A stretch of 12,852 bases of DNA from an uncultured Flavobacteriales bacterium (GTDB lineage Bacteria > Bacteroidota > Bacteroidia > Flavobacteriales > Crocinitomicaceae): the NCBI GenBank assembly GCA_946478775.1, contig CAMLDR010000124.1, positions 1 to 12,852 on the forward strand, written 5' to 3'. Within the stretch, counting starts at the first letter, position 1; each line of letters opens with the position of its first letter. The translations under genes were made by a program, and so were the position numbers. This document shows positions 1 to 6,826 of the stretch, piece by piece. The notes beneath the pieces are model-generated. The model was not told where the DNA came from, did not search any database, and saw only the letters and a list, made by a program, of their open reading frames with translations.

Positions 1-82
1 AGGAGTTCCGACTTACCAAATCGCAAACAAGATCGCCGAAGAGCGCATCGAATCAATCGGTAAAGTGAAATTACCACTATAA
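1..82 (+). CDS. C-terminal end of a Leu/Glu/Phe/Val dehydrogenase-like protein (partial)
   Basis: Reading from base 2 gives 26 residues ending in TAA at 80-82; the gene starts outside the window. The tail contains VPTYQIANKIAEERI, which resembles the C-terminal helix of leucine dehydrogenases (typically PTY.AADRMAEERI). Such enzymes oxidatively deaminate leucine, valine or isoleucine to 2-oxo acids using NAD+. The match covers only the last helix, so substrate (leucine versus glutamate) cannot be decided and the family call is an inference from a short segment. The gene ends 20 nt before nusB on the same strand, which suggests cotranscription. Confidence 0.7.
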   Translation, partial: GVPTYQIANKIAEERIESIGKVKLPL

Positions 83-87
83 AAGAT

Positions 88-94
88 AGGAGAG
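88..94 (+). promoter_or_regulatory. Shine-Dalgarno-like sequence of nusB
   Basis: AGGAGAG lies 8 nt upstream of the ATG at 103. Purine-rich ribosome binding sites are uncommon before the other genes in this window, where starts are preceded by AT-rich sequence, as is usual in Bacteroidota. It supports the ATG at 103 as the nusB start. Confidence 0.5.
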
Positions 95-102
95 TAGTTT
101 AA

Positions 103-1050
103 ATGCTGAATAGAAGACATTTACGAATAAAAGTTTTGCAAGCGCTTTATGCTTATTTTCAGGCAGATGAAGATAGCATCAAGAAGACTGAGAACGAATT
201 GATGCAGGCGGTAGACCGTATTTACGATCTGTACCTGTATTTATTGCTGAGTTTCGGTGAGCTGAAAGAAATTGCAGAGCATCGTATGGAAGAAAATAAA
301 AAGAAAATCCGTCCGACAGAAGAAGATTTGAACCCGAACAGAAGATTTGTGGATTCGGTCATCATTCAAACATTACAGGATAGTTATTCGCTGCGTGAAG
401 CTTCTGAAGACCGTTCTGTGAACTGGATCGGAGACGAGCATCATGAAATGTTCCGCAAGATTTATATTCAAATGAGAGAAGGGGAAACCTGGTTTGCTCA
501 TATGAATAGCGATGCAGCCGGTTTTGAGGAAGACAAGAATTTCATGATCAACCTGTTTAAAGCAGAAATTGCAAATTCTCCTTTGATTTACCACTTCTTT
601 GAAGAAAAAAGCATTCATTGGCTCGATGATATTGATCTGGCTTGTCAAATGGCGATCAAATCGATCAAAGCAATGGAAGAAGGTGAGAAGTTTGTGGTGA
701 TGCCTTTGTACAAGGATAAAGAAGATGAACAGGAATTCATCCGCACTTTACTTCGCAAGACCATTTCGATGGATTCTGAAAATTTGAAGCTAATTGATGA
801 ATTAACGGATAACTGGGAGTTGGAGCGAATTGCTAAAATGGATATTCTCCTTTTAAAAATGGCAATTACGGAACTTCAGGTCTTTAAGAGTATTCCTAAA
901 AAGGTGACTTTGAATGAATACATCGAGATCTCGAAATTCTACTCAACACCAAAAAGTCATGGATTTATCAACGGAATCCTCGATAAGGCCGTTGATAGAT
1001 TGGTAAAAGATGGAAAAATTTCTAAACTCGGAAGAGGTTTAATGGATTAA
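103..1050 (+). CDS. nusB: Transcription antitermination factor NusB, long Bacteroidota type
   Basis: NusB binds boxA RNA together with ribosomal protein S10 and supports processive transcription of rRNA operons. The N-terminus (MLNRRHLRIKVLQALYAYFQ, residues 1-20) matches the first NusB helix. The family C-terminal half is at about residues 235-303, with ELERIAKMDILLLKMAITEL, IPKKVTLNEYIEISK and SHGFINGILDK (285-295). Between them lie about 200 residues, mostly charged and probably helical, that are absent from the roughly 140-residue proteobacterial protein; a length near 300 residues is usual for this phylum. The ATG at 103 is preceded by AGGAG. The stop is only 4 nt before the next start, so nusB is almost certainly cotranscribed with the DUF1573 gene and yajC. 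Identification is firm; the role of the inserted region is unknown. Confidence 0.93.
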   Translation: MLNRRHLRIKVLQALYAYFQADEDSIKKTENELMQAVDRIYDLYLYLLLSFGELKEIAEHRMEENKKKIRPTEEDLNPNRRFVDSVIIQTLQDSYSLREASEDRSVNWIGDEHHEMFRKIYIQMREGETWFAHMNSDAAGFEEDKNFMINLFKAEIANSPLIYHFFEEKSIHWLDDIDLACQMAIKSIKAMEEGEKFVVMPLYKDKEDEQEFIRTLLRKTISMDSENLKLIDELTDNWELERIAKMDILLLKMAITELQVFKSIPKKVTLNEYIEISKFYSTPKSHGFINGILDKAVDRLVKDGKISKLGRGLMD

Positions 1051-1054
1051 TGTT

Positions 1055-1459
1055 ATGAGAAAAATCGTGTTATTCGTCCCGCTAGCGATCGGGATGGCTT
1101 TTTTAACGGCTTGCGGATCTGATTCTCCTTCAGAAGTTGTAGGATACAAGACCACCATGAAAGTTGCAAGTGTTTTTAATGCAGGAAAAATTGCAAGAGG
1201 TGAAGTGATTCGTGCTAACTTTGTAGTCGAAAATACAGGTGAATACCCTTTGGTATTGTCTGATGTTTCCGGATCTTGTTCCTGTACGGTAGCGGATTGG
1301 AGCAAAGAGCCGATTCCTCCGGGAGAAAAAGGATTTGTGAAAGCAAATGTGAAGACAGAATCCTTTTCAGAAGGACCGGTTACAAGAAGTGTAACTATTT
1401 TGTCGAATACAACGCCTCCAAATACCAAAGTGGTAGTTGAGGCAACGATCATAAAGTAG
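1055..1459 (+). CDS. DUF1573 domain lipoprotein
   Basis: This 134-residue protein begins with a lipoprotein signal peptide: basic MRK, a hydrophobic stretch (residues 4-17) and a lipobox LTAC with Cys20 as the predicted lipidation site. The rest is a single beta-rich DUF1573 domain. Recognisable parts are FVVENTGEYPLVLSD (56-70), GSCSCTV (73-79, with Cys75 and Cys77) and PPGEKGFVKANVKT. DUF1573 domains are Ig/PapD-like folds, common and of unknown function in Bacteroidota, usually on envelope proteins. The start is 4 nt after nusB, indicating translational or at least transcriptional coupling. The same order, nusB then DUF1573 then yajC, is as I recall common in flavobacteria. No enzymatic role is implied; a periplasmic binding or scaffolding part is only a guess. 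Confidence 0.85.
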   Translation: MRKIVLFVPLAIGMAFLTACGSDSPSEVVGYKTTMKVASVFNAGKIARGEVIRANFVVENTGEYPLVLSDVSGSCSCTVADWSKEPIPPGEKGFVKANVKTESFSEGPVTRSVTILSNTTPPNTKVVVEATIIK

Positions 1460-1464
1460 AAAAT

Positions 1465-1524
1465 GTTCAAAGCGTTGAAAGTGTTCAAATTTATTGAACT
1501 TTTTAACCTTTGAATTATTTGAAC
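1465..1524. repeat. Imperfect inverted repeat built from TTCAAA words
   Basis: The arms are about 1465-1485 and 1505-1524. Both, read inward, begin GTTCAAA and continue with a second TT.AAAG word; roughly 15 of 20 positions match. Inside them lies a small perfect inverted repeat, GTTCAA (1483-1488) and TTGAAC (1494-1499). It fills most of the 98-nt gap between the DUF1573 gene and yajC and would fold within the operon transcript. There is no T-run to suggest a normal terminator. Confidence 0.55.
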
Positions 1525-1557
1525 TTCAATTAGTAAATAATAAATAAAAATAGAGTT

Positions 1558-1821
1558 ATGCAAATTATAATGCTCGTGTTGATGTTAGTGGTGTTTTACT
1601 TCTTTCTAATTCGTCCGCAACAGAAAAAACAAAAAGAGCTTAAATCATTTCGTGAGAATTTGAAACAAGGAGATAAAGTGGTAACCATCGGTGGAATTCA
1701 CGGTAAAATCCTGGAGATCACAGATACTACGGTTTTAATCAATTCTGAAGGTACGAAACTGCGTTTGGAAAAATCTGCAATTTCTACGGCGGTTGCTGAT
1801 AACTTGGGAGTACAGGTTTAG
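1558..1821 (+). CDS. yajC: Preprotein translocase accessory subunit YajC
   Basis: YajC is a small inner-membrane protein that associates with SecDF and the SecYEG translocon. The 87-residue protein has one N-terminal membrane segment (residues 1-18, MLVLMLVVFYFFLIRPQ) followed at once by the family signature IRPQQKKQKE (18-27). The cytoplasmic domain follows, with LKQGDKVVTIGGIHGKI (about 35-51), and ends in the expected LEKSAIS region. The N-terminus is shorter than in many homologues, which often have a Gly/Met-rich lead before the membrane segment. The first in-frame stop upstream is at 1534-1536 with no ATG between, so the ATG at 1558 is the only reasonable start. It is the last gene of the nusB operon and is followed by the palindrome at 1840-1869. 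Confidence 0.92.
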   Translation: MQIIMLVLMLVVFYFFLIRPQQKKQKELKSFRENLKQGDKVVTIGGIHGKILEITDTTVLINSEGTKLRLEKSAISTAVADNLGVQV

Positions 1822-1839
1822 TCTGGTTATTTGATATCA

Positions 1840-1869
1840 AGTAGGGGCGCGATTAATCGCGCCCCTACT
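1840..1869. repeat. Perfect 30-nt palindrome (copy 1), probable bidirectional terminator
   Basis: The left half AGTAGGGGCGCGATT (1840-1854) is exactly reverse-complemented by 1855-1869, giving a 15-bp stem potential with no fixed loop. A run of five T follows at 1871-1875 on the plus strand. It lies 18 nt after the yajC stop and 4 nt beyond the stop of the convergent small gene, so it could end transcription from both sides. A second member of the same family is at 6827-6856. Confidence 0.85.
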
Positions 1870-1873
1870 GTTT

Positions 1874-2149
1874 TTATGCAATGTATGTTTTGGTGAAATT
1901 CATCGCGAAACCACTTGCATTCTGTCTGCGTTCCACACGTCTTTTGGTTCTTCTTCGCGTGCGTCTTCTGACTTTTCGTCTTTCACCACCGGGTGCGGCC
2001 TGGGCGTGAAATTGCCCGGATGCTCCGTTTGTAAATAATTCCGTTGCGGAACTGTTTGCGAAATCTGTTTCAGGAGTTTCGATCGTTAGTATACTTAATG
2101 AAAGAGCTCCATAAAGGAAAGTGCTGAGAATGATGTGTTTTGTTTTCAT
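1874..2149 (-). CDS. Small secreted Arg-rich protein, uncharacterised
   Basis: I do not recognise a named family. The chosen ATG (2147-2149) gives 91 residues and places a clear signal peptide at the N-terminus: MKTKHIILSTFLYGALSLSI, then a polar region; a longer reading from 2194 would bury this signal behind 15 residues and is unlikely. The mature part ends in a striking basic block at about residues 57-76 (bases 1922-1981), arranged as five tetrads: RRKV, RRRT, RRRT, KRRV, ERRQ. Fourteen of 19 residues from 57 to 75 are Arg or Lys. The final residues, FAMNFTKTYIA, look non-random. The protein would be exported and could bind nucleic acid, acidic polysaccharide or peptidoglycan, but this is inference. 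It is a single gene facing yajC. A chance open frame is possible, but the well-formed signal peptide argues against it. Confidence 0.6.
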   Translation of the reverse strand: MKTKHIILSTFLYGALSLSILTIETPETDFANSSATELFTNGASGQFHAQAAPGGERRKVRRRTRRRTKRRVERRQNASGFAMNFTKTYIA

Positions 2150-2235
2150 AGTTTTGAATTTTAGTAAGTATTGTGCTTTGTATAAGATTATCAAAATGCA
2201 GAAAGGTTTAAATCAAAAACGATGCCAATCATAAA

Positions 2236-2339
2236 TTTACCACAAGAAACACAAAGAGCACAAGGATACTTTCCAACGTGTGCTTTTTATTCAGGTAATG
2301 TTTATAATTCCTCGTGTGCCTCGTGTGCTTCGTGGTAAA
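2236..2339. repeat. Imperfect inverted repeat with TTTACCAC ends and CACRARG words
   Basis: The left arm 2236-2266 and right arm 2309-2339 are 31 nt each; 22 of 31 positions pair when the right arm is reverse-complemented. The outermost eight bases TTTACCAC pair perfectly. Each arm is built of repeated CAC-purine words (right arm, reverse strand: CACGAAG, then CACACGAGG twice, about 9-nt period). The 42-nt loop has no evident gene. Together with the flanks, this accounts for the 272-bp gap between the Arg-rich gene and the thiolase; I see no other gene there. Confidence 0.7.
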
Positions 2340-2367
2340 CGAAAAGCGAGGATTGATAGGATCAAAC

Positions 2368-2400
2368 AAAAAAAATGCCACCCCAAGAAGGAATGGCATT
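2368..2400 (-). terminator. Intrinsic terminator of the thiolase gene
   Basis: On the minus strand a stem AATGCCA/TGGCATT (2394-2400 with 2374-2380; 7 bp, 13-nt loop) is followed by a run of eight T (plus-strand A at 2368-2375). It begins 21 nt after the thiolase stop codon. Confidence 0.85.
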
Positions 2401-2421
2401 CAGTAATAAGTGTTTTTTATC

Positions 2422-3600
2422 TTAGATATTCTCGATAATCATTGCGGAAGCGCCACCGCCTCCGTTACAGATTCCTGCTCCACCGATCTTTCCTCCGTTT
2501 TGTTTCAACACGTGAATCAAGGTTACAATAACACGTGATCCGGAGTTTCCAAGCGGGTGACCCAAAGCAACAGCTCCACCGTTTACATCCACTTTTTCAG
2601 GGTTCAATCCCAGGATTTTTGTATTTGCCAAACCTACAACAGCGAACGCCTGGTTCAATTCCCAGAAATCTACCTGGTCAGTTGTTAAATTTGCTTTTGC
2701 CAATGCTTTCGGAACTGCTTTTGAAGGTGCAGTTGTGAAGAACTCAGGTTCGTGAGCAGCATCTGCATAACTTACGATTTTTGCAATCGCTTTCAATCCG
2801 TGTTTTTCCACAGCTTCTTTGGAAGCTAAGATCAATGCGGAAGCTCCGTCATTCAATGTAGAAGCATTTGCAGCGGTGATCGTTCCTTCTTTATCGAAAG
2901 CTGGTTTCAATGAAGGGATATTATCTAAAAATACGTTTTTGTATTCTTCGTCTTCAACCACCATGATCGGATCACCTTTACGCTGAGGAACAGAAACTCC
3001 AACGATCTCGTCTTTGAATTTTCCGGCTTCCCATGCAGCAGCAGCACGTTTGTAGGATGTAATAGCAAAATTATCCTGGTCTTCACGAGTAAATCCGTAT
3101 TTCTGAGCTGTTTTTTCAGCGCATGTTCCCATTGGAACTTTGCTGTAAACATCCAATAAACCGTCTTTGGTGATCCCGTCCAGCATCGCGATGTTGCCGA
3201 ATTTCATTCCGTTTCTTCCGTCCAGGTAATGTGGAGTCTGGCTCATGTTTTCCATTCCGCCTGCCACCACGATCTCATTGTCTCCGGCTAAAATAGTCTG
3301 AGCACCCAGCATGATTGCTTTCATTCCTGAAGCACAAACCTTATTTACAGTGGTACACGGAACGGTGTTCGGCAAACCTGCGCCTAAAGCAGCCTGGCGT
3401 GCAGGAGCCTGTCCAACACCGGCTTGCAGCACATTTCCCATGAAAACTTCATCAACCAATTCAGGGTTCAATCCCGATCTGTCCAATGCTCCTTTAATGG
3501 CAGTTGAACCCAGCTGAGTAGCGGGGATAGATGACAAACCACCCATAAACGCTCCCATAGGAGTGCGGACAGCAGCAATAATGTATACTTCTTTCGACAT
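2422..3600 (-). CDS. Acetyl-CoA C-acetyltransferase (thiolase)
   Basis: Thiolases join two acetyl-CoA to acetoacetyl-CoA or cleave 3-ketoacyl-CoA in the reverse direction, in the cytoplasm. From the ATG at 3598-3600 the protein has 392 residues, the usual length, and the catalytic residues fall at the same numbers as in the well-studied Zoogloea enzyme. Nucleophile Cys89 is in VNKVCASG, Asn316 in LNQAFA, His348 in GGAVALGHPLG and Cys378 in GAGICNGGGGAS. The N-terminus EVYIIAAVRTPMGAF is typical. One oddity is NQAF where most thiolases have NEAF. An in-frame TTG at 3622-3624 would add eight residues, but it coincides with a -7 promoter element, so the ATG is preferred. The gene is single, divergent from the DUF3078 gene, and has its own terminator. 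Short-chain acetoacetyl-CoA thiolase is the most likely activity; a broader 3-ketoacyl-CoA thiolase is possible. Confidence 0.92.
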   Translation of the reverse strand: MSKEVYIIAAVRTPMGAFMGGLSSIPATQLGSTAIKGALDRSGLNPELVDEVFMGNVLQAGVGQAPARQAALGAGLPNTVPCTTVNKVCASGMKAIMLGAQTILAGDNEIVVAGGMENMSQTPHYLDGRNGMKFGNIAMLDGITKDGLLDVYSKVPMGTCAEKTAQKYGFTREDQDNFAITSYKRAAAAWEAGKFKDEIVGVSVPQRKGDPIMVVEDEEYKNVFLDNIPSLKPAFDKEGTITAANASTLNDGASALILASKEAVEKHGLKAIAKIVSYADAAHEPEFFTTAPSKAVPKALAKANLTTDQVDFWELNQAFAVVGLANTKILGLNPEKVDVNGGAVALGHPLGNSGSRVIVTLIHVLKQNGGKIGGAGICNGGGGASAMIIENI

Positions 3601-3621
3601 AGCAATTTTAAATTTCGAACT

Positions 3622-3629
3622 CAAATTTA
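3622..3629 (-). promoter_or_regulatory. Predicted -7 promoter element of the thiolase gene
   Basis: TAAATTTG on the minus strand fits the Bacteroidota consensus TAnnTTTG and ends 21 nt before the ATG at 3600. I see no good -33 TTTG partner at the usual distance, so this rests on the -7 match and its position. Confidence 0.5.
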
Positions 3630-3705
3630 CTCATTTTCTTGATTTATTTACTGCCATCGGTTGGAATCTAAAGGAAGGATAGTTAATTTAATATGCCGAT
3701 TTAAC

Positions 3706-3713
3706 TAAATTTG
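3706..3713 (+). promoter_or_regulatory. Predicted -7 promoter element of the DUF3078/VWA operon
   Basis: TAAATTTG fits TAnnTTTG and ends 23 nt before the ATG at 3737. A weak TTAAT lies about 20 nt further upstream in place of a -33 TTTG. It is identical in sequence to the divergent thiolase element at 3622-3629. Confidence 0.5.
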
Positions 3714-3736
3714 CAGCTTTTAAAATCGAATTGCTT

Positions 3737-4720
3737 ATGAAGATCATTATTCTCGTCGTTACAATATTGACAAGTTCGCTTGTTTTTTCCCAGACTGATG
3801 CTGAAAAACTGCGTGAAGACATTAAAAAACTGGATGCGCTTCATGACTCATTGATGCCACAAAGATGGACTTATACCAGCTTGTTTGGTTTGAACGGTTC
3901 CCAAACTGCCTTTGTAAACTGGGCAGCAGGTGGTAGAAATAACGTGGCTGTGCTGGGATTTGTTGATTTTTCAGCAACCTATCAGTACCGCCGAATTAAA
4001 TGGTCGAACGATATAAAAATGGCTTTGGGTGGAATGTATTACACGGATTCAGCCGGAAAAGTTCAGGGCCTTCAAAAAACAGACGACCGCATTGATTTGG
4101 CTACATCACTTGGTTATGAATTCAAACAGCATTGGTTTTTAACAACAATCGGGGGATTCCGTACTCAGTTCCTGGATGGTTTCAGTTTTCCGAATGATTC
4201 CATTCCGATTTCGCGATTCATGGCTCCCGGATATGCTAATTTTTCTTTAGGGATCGAATATGCTCCGGTGGATTATTTCAATGTGTATTTGTCGCCGCTT
4301 GCAGCCAAGATGACTTTTGTAAATGATCAGCGTTTGGCGGATGCTGGAGCATTTGGTGTTCAGGCCGCAGAATTGGATACTAGTGGAAATGTATTGAAAA
4401 GAGGTTTGCGTTTCAGAAATGAGATTGGAGCTTATTTCAGATTGCGTTTTCAAAAGGAATTGTTCAAGAATGTCGAAATAAAAACACGTTTGGAGTTGTT
4501 CAGTAATTATGCTGAGAATCCCCAAAATATTGACGTGAACTTTGAGAACATTTTCACATTTAAAGTCAATAAATGGCTGCAGGCATCCCTGCAATGGAAC
4601 CTGATCTATGATGACGATATCGATATTCGGGATTCAAAAGGGAAAACCGGGCCGAGAACACAATTTAAATCGGTATTGGGATTAGGAATTTCATACACTT
4701 TAACGAATATAAAAAAGTAA
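3737..4720 (+). CDS. DUF3078 family protein, secreted/outer-membrane beta-rich
   Basis: The 327-residue protein has a signal peptide (MKIIILVVTILTSSLVFSQ, cleavage probably after Ser18), so it is exported. After a short charged helix comes the hallmark of Bacteroidota DUF3078 proteins: GLNGSQTAFVNWAAGG (residues 51-66). Alternating aromatic/polar strands follow to the end, closing with QFKSVLGLGISYTL, as in membrane or barrel-like beta proteins. No enzyme motif is visible; the family has no established function, and an outer-membrane beta-barrel is an inference. The ATG at 3737 puts the signal peptide at the very N-terminus, so the in-frame TTG at 3731 is not favoured. The stop lies 18 nt before the VWA gene on the same strand, indicating an operon. 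Confidence 0.85.
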   Translation: MKIIILVVTILTSSLVFSQTDAEKLREDIKKLDALHDSLMPQRWTYTSLFGLNGSQTAFVNWAAGGRNNVAVLGFVDFSATYQYRRIKWSNDIKMALGGMYYTDSAGKVQGLQKTDDRIDLATSLGYEFKQHWFLTTIGGFRTQFLDGFSFPNDSIPISRFMAPGYANFSLGIEYAPVDYFNVYLSPLAAKMTFVNDQRLADAGAFGVQAAELDTSGNVLKRGLRFRNEIGAYFRLRFQKELFKNVEIKTRLELFSNYAENPQNIDVNFENIFTFKVNKWLQASLQWNLIYDDDIDIRDSKGKTGPRTQFKSVLGLGISYTLTNIKK

Positions 4721-4738
4721 AAAGCGTATTTTCGTTGC

Positions 4739-6820
4739 ATGAATTACTTTTCCGATCATTCTATCTGGTGGTTGTTACCTATATCAATACTTGCTGTAGG
4801 CTTCTCGTTTTACTATTATTTCAAAACAGAACAAAAAACTATCTGGGGTAAGAACCAATTGCGGATTTTATTTTCACTTCGCACCCTGAGCCTTTTCCTG
4901 ATCGGATTGTTACTGCTGGGGCTGGTTTGGGAAACCATTACTTACCGTCCTGAAAAACCTTTGATCATCACTTTGGTGGATGCTTCTTCTTCCATGATGA
5001 ATTACAAGGACAGCAGCCGGATAAAGAAACAGATCGGAAGTTTCCGGGAAGAGTTGCCCAAAGCATTGGGAGACGGGTACGAGTACCTGGAGCTCGCTGT
5101 TGGAACGAACGTGCGTGACCTGGATAAACTTTCACTGAACGATAAATCAAGTGATCTGGCGTCCGGATTCAAACAAATCAAAGACCGTTTCTTTAACAGG
5201 AACATCGGTGCGATTGTTTTGATTTCGGATGGAAATTACAACCAGGGAGTTCACCCGATGTATGAAGCTGAAAGGATCGAATTAACACCTGTTTTTTCAC
5301 TTGCGGTGGGTGACACTGCTTTGAAGCGCGACATTGTTGTGAGATCTGTCAATTCCAATGAGGTTGCGTTCCTGAATAATGAATTCCCGATCCAGGCTTT
5401 GGTAGATTTTCAACGAGTTCCCCCGGGTTCTTACCAGGTGAATTTGCTTCAGAATGGAAAAGTAGTACAGTCTCAGCGGGCAGTTGTGGGTAATTCAAAC
5501 CTCGACCAAAAAGAATTCCTGTTCACGGTCTTGGCTAAAAATAAAGGCTACCAGCGATTTACAGTTGCCGTGGAACAAATAGGAGGTGAGTTTACCAAAG
5601 ACAATAACCGGCAGACTTGTTTTGTGGAAGTCATCGATTCAAAAAGCAATGTATTGCTATTGGCAAGTGCTCCGCATCCGGACATCCAGGCTTTGCGTTC
5701 GGTATTCGAACTGGACCGCGAAGCTGTGATTACTTCTGAATTGATTGCCAACTATTCACTCGGAGCGAAAATTCCGGATTTTGTGGTTTGGTATGAGAAT
5801 GGTTTACGGCCAAATGCCTCCTTGTTCAAACAATTACAGGACAAGGGAATTCCGGTTTTAATGATTCTGGGTCCGAATGTGACCACCAGCTTGCTTCAAA
5901 CTTACGGGCTGGCAATGAAGGCCCCGAATGGAAATCAATTTGAGGATGTTTATCCCTCAGTAACAAAAGGGTTTAATTCTTTTGGCCTATCTGCAGATTT
6001 CTCCTCGATTGTTCCTGTTCTGACTCCGCTGCGAACACGATTCGGAGCTTACAAGCTTCCTGCAAACAGTGTGGTAGTGTTGAATCAGCGGGTAGGGAAT
6101 ATTACGAAAGAAAGCCCATTGGTTGCGGTTTCACAAACTACCAAATCGAAAGTTGGGTTTGTTTTGGGAGAAGGCTTGTGGCGCTGGAAGATGAAAGAGT
6201 TCATGCAGAAAAAAACAACGGTTGGCTTCGAAGAGTTCGTTCAAAAACTGACCCAGTATATTTCGGTTAGACAAAACAGGGAGCCTTTGCGCGTTACTTT
6301 GCCCAAACGATTCAATACAATTGAAGACATCGTCTTTAAAGCAGAGTTCTACAATGAAGCGATGGAACTGATCACCACTCCGACCGTGGAAATGACCATT
6401 ACCAAGCGTGGTGCGAAAGGTTTCAAACAATTATTCTCACCAACGGCTAATTTTTACCAGTTGAATGTGGGACAGCTTGCTTCCGGGACGTATGACTGGA
6501 AAGTGGTTGCGGATAATAACGGTAAAAAGTATTCGAAAGCCGGTTCTTTTGCTGTCGATGAAATTTCTTTGGAAGATCAGGATACGCGCGCTAATTTCTC
6601 TACTTTAAACCAATTGGCGGTTCAGTCGAACGGTTCGTATAAATCATTGGATCAGTATAAAGCACTGATCAACGAAATTAAAACCAGGGGAGATATCACA
6701 ACCATTCAGTACGAAGACACGGGGTACCAGGAATTGATTGACTGGAAATGGATTTTTGCACTGATCATTGCATTGCTTTCAGCGGAGTGGTTCCTGAGAA
6801 GGTGGTGGGGAAGTTATTAA
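4739..6820 (+). CDS. Membrane protein with VWA-like domain and GATase1-like fold
   Basis: The 693-residue protein has two N-terminal membrane segments (about residues 9-28 and 45-65) and one at the C-terminus (669-686, followed by RRWW). After the second segment comes a von Willebrand A-like domain with MIDAS residues DASSS (Asp81, Ser83, Ser85) and a later LISDG (161-165); Ser137 or Ser138 in KSSDL may stand in for the usual Thr. A beta-rich region follows (about 200-300), then VLLLASAPHPDIQALR (305-320), which resembles the start of a class-I glutamine-amidotransferase-like fold without an evident catalytic Cys. Proteins of this layout are widespread in Bacteroidota and usually annotated only as VWA or hypothetical membrane proteins. 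A role in envelope or complex assembly is inference. It follows the DUF3078 gene by 18 nt; the palindrome at 6827 lies just after the stop. Confidence 0.8.
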   Translation: MNYFSDHSIWWLLPISILAVGFSFYYYFKTEQKTIWGKNQLRILFSLRTLSLFLIGLLLLGLVWETITYRPEKPLIITLVDASSSMMNYKDSSRIKKQIGSFREELPKALGDGYEYLELAVGTNVRDLDKLSLNDKSSDLASGFKQIKDRFFNRNIGAIVLISDGNYNQGVHPMYEAERIELTPVFSLAVGDTALKRDIVVRSVNSNEVAFLNNEFPIQALVDFQRVPPGSYQVNLLQNGKVVQSQRAVVGNSNLDQKEFLFTVLAKNKGYQRFTVAVEQIGGEFTKDNNRQTCFVEVIDSKSNVLLLASAPHPDIQALRSVFELDREAVITSELIANYSLGAKIPDFVVWYENGLRPNASLFKQLQDKGIPVLMILGPNVTTSLLQTYGLAMKAPNGNQFEDVYPSVTKGFNSFGLSADFSSIVPVLTPLRTRFGAYKLPANSVVVLNQRVGNITKESPLVAVSQTTKSKVGFVLGEGLWRWKMKEFMQKKTTVGFEEFVQKLTQYISVRQNREPLRVTLPKRFNTIEDIVFKAEFYNEAMELITTPTVEMTITKRGAKGFKQLFSPTANFYQLNVGQLASGTYDWKVVADNNGKKYSKAGSFAVDEISLEDQDTRANFSTLNQLAVQSNGSYKSLDQYKALINEIKTRGDITTIQYEDTGYQELIDWKWIFALIIALLSAEWFLRRWWGSY

Positions 6821-6826
6821 TTCAAA

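Noticed and set aside
1465..1524. CRISPR array or riboswitch between the DUF1573 gene and yajC
   Set aside because: There is no constant repeat with unique spacers of similar length, and no recognisable aptamer core; the words are short, imperfect and inverted.
1039..1563. 174-codon open frame on the minus strand
   Set aside because: It is antisense to the whole DUF1573 gene, which has a clear lipobox and domain; the antisense product has no recognisable features.
2150..2194. Longer start for the Arg-rich protein
   Set aside because: It would place 15 residues before a well-formed signal peptide that begins at the ATG at 2149.
3601..3624. Eight-residue N-terminal extension of the thiolase from a TTG codon
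   Set aside because: The ATG at 3600 gives the standard 392-residue length and exact reference numbering of the catalytic residues, and the TTG overlaps the predicted -7 element.
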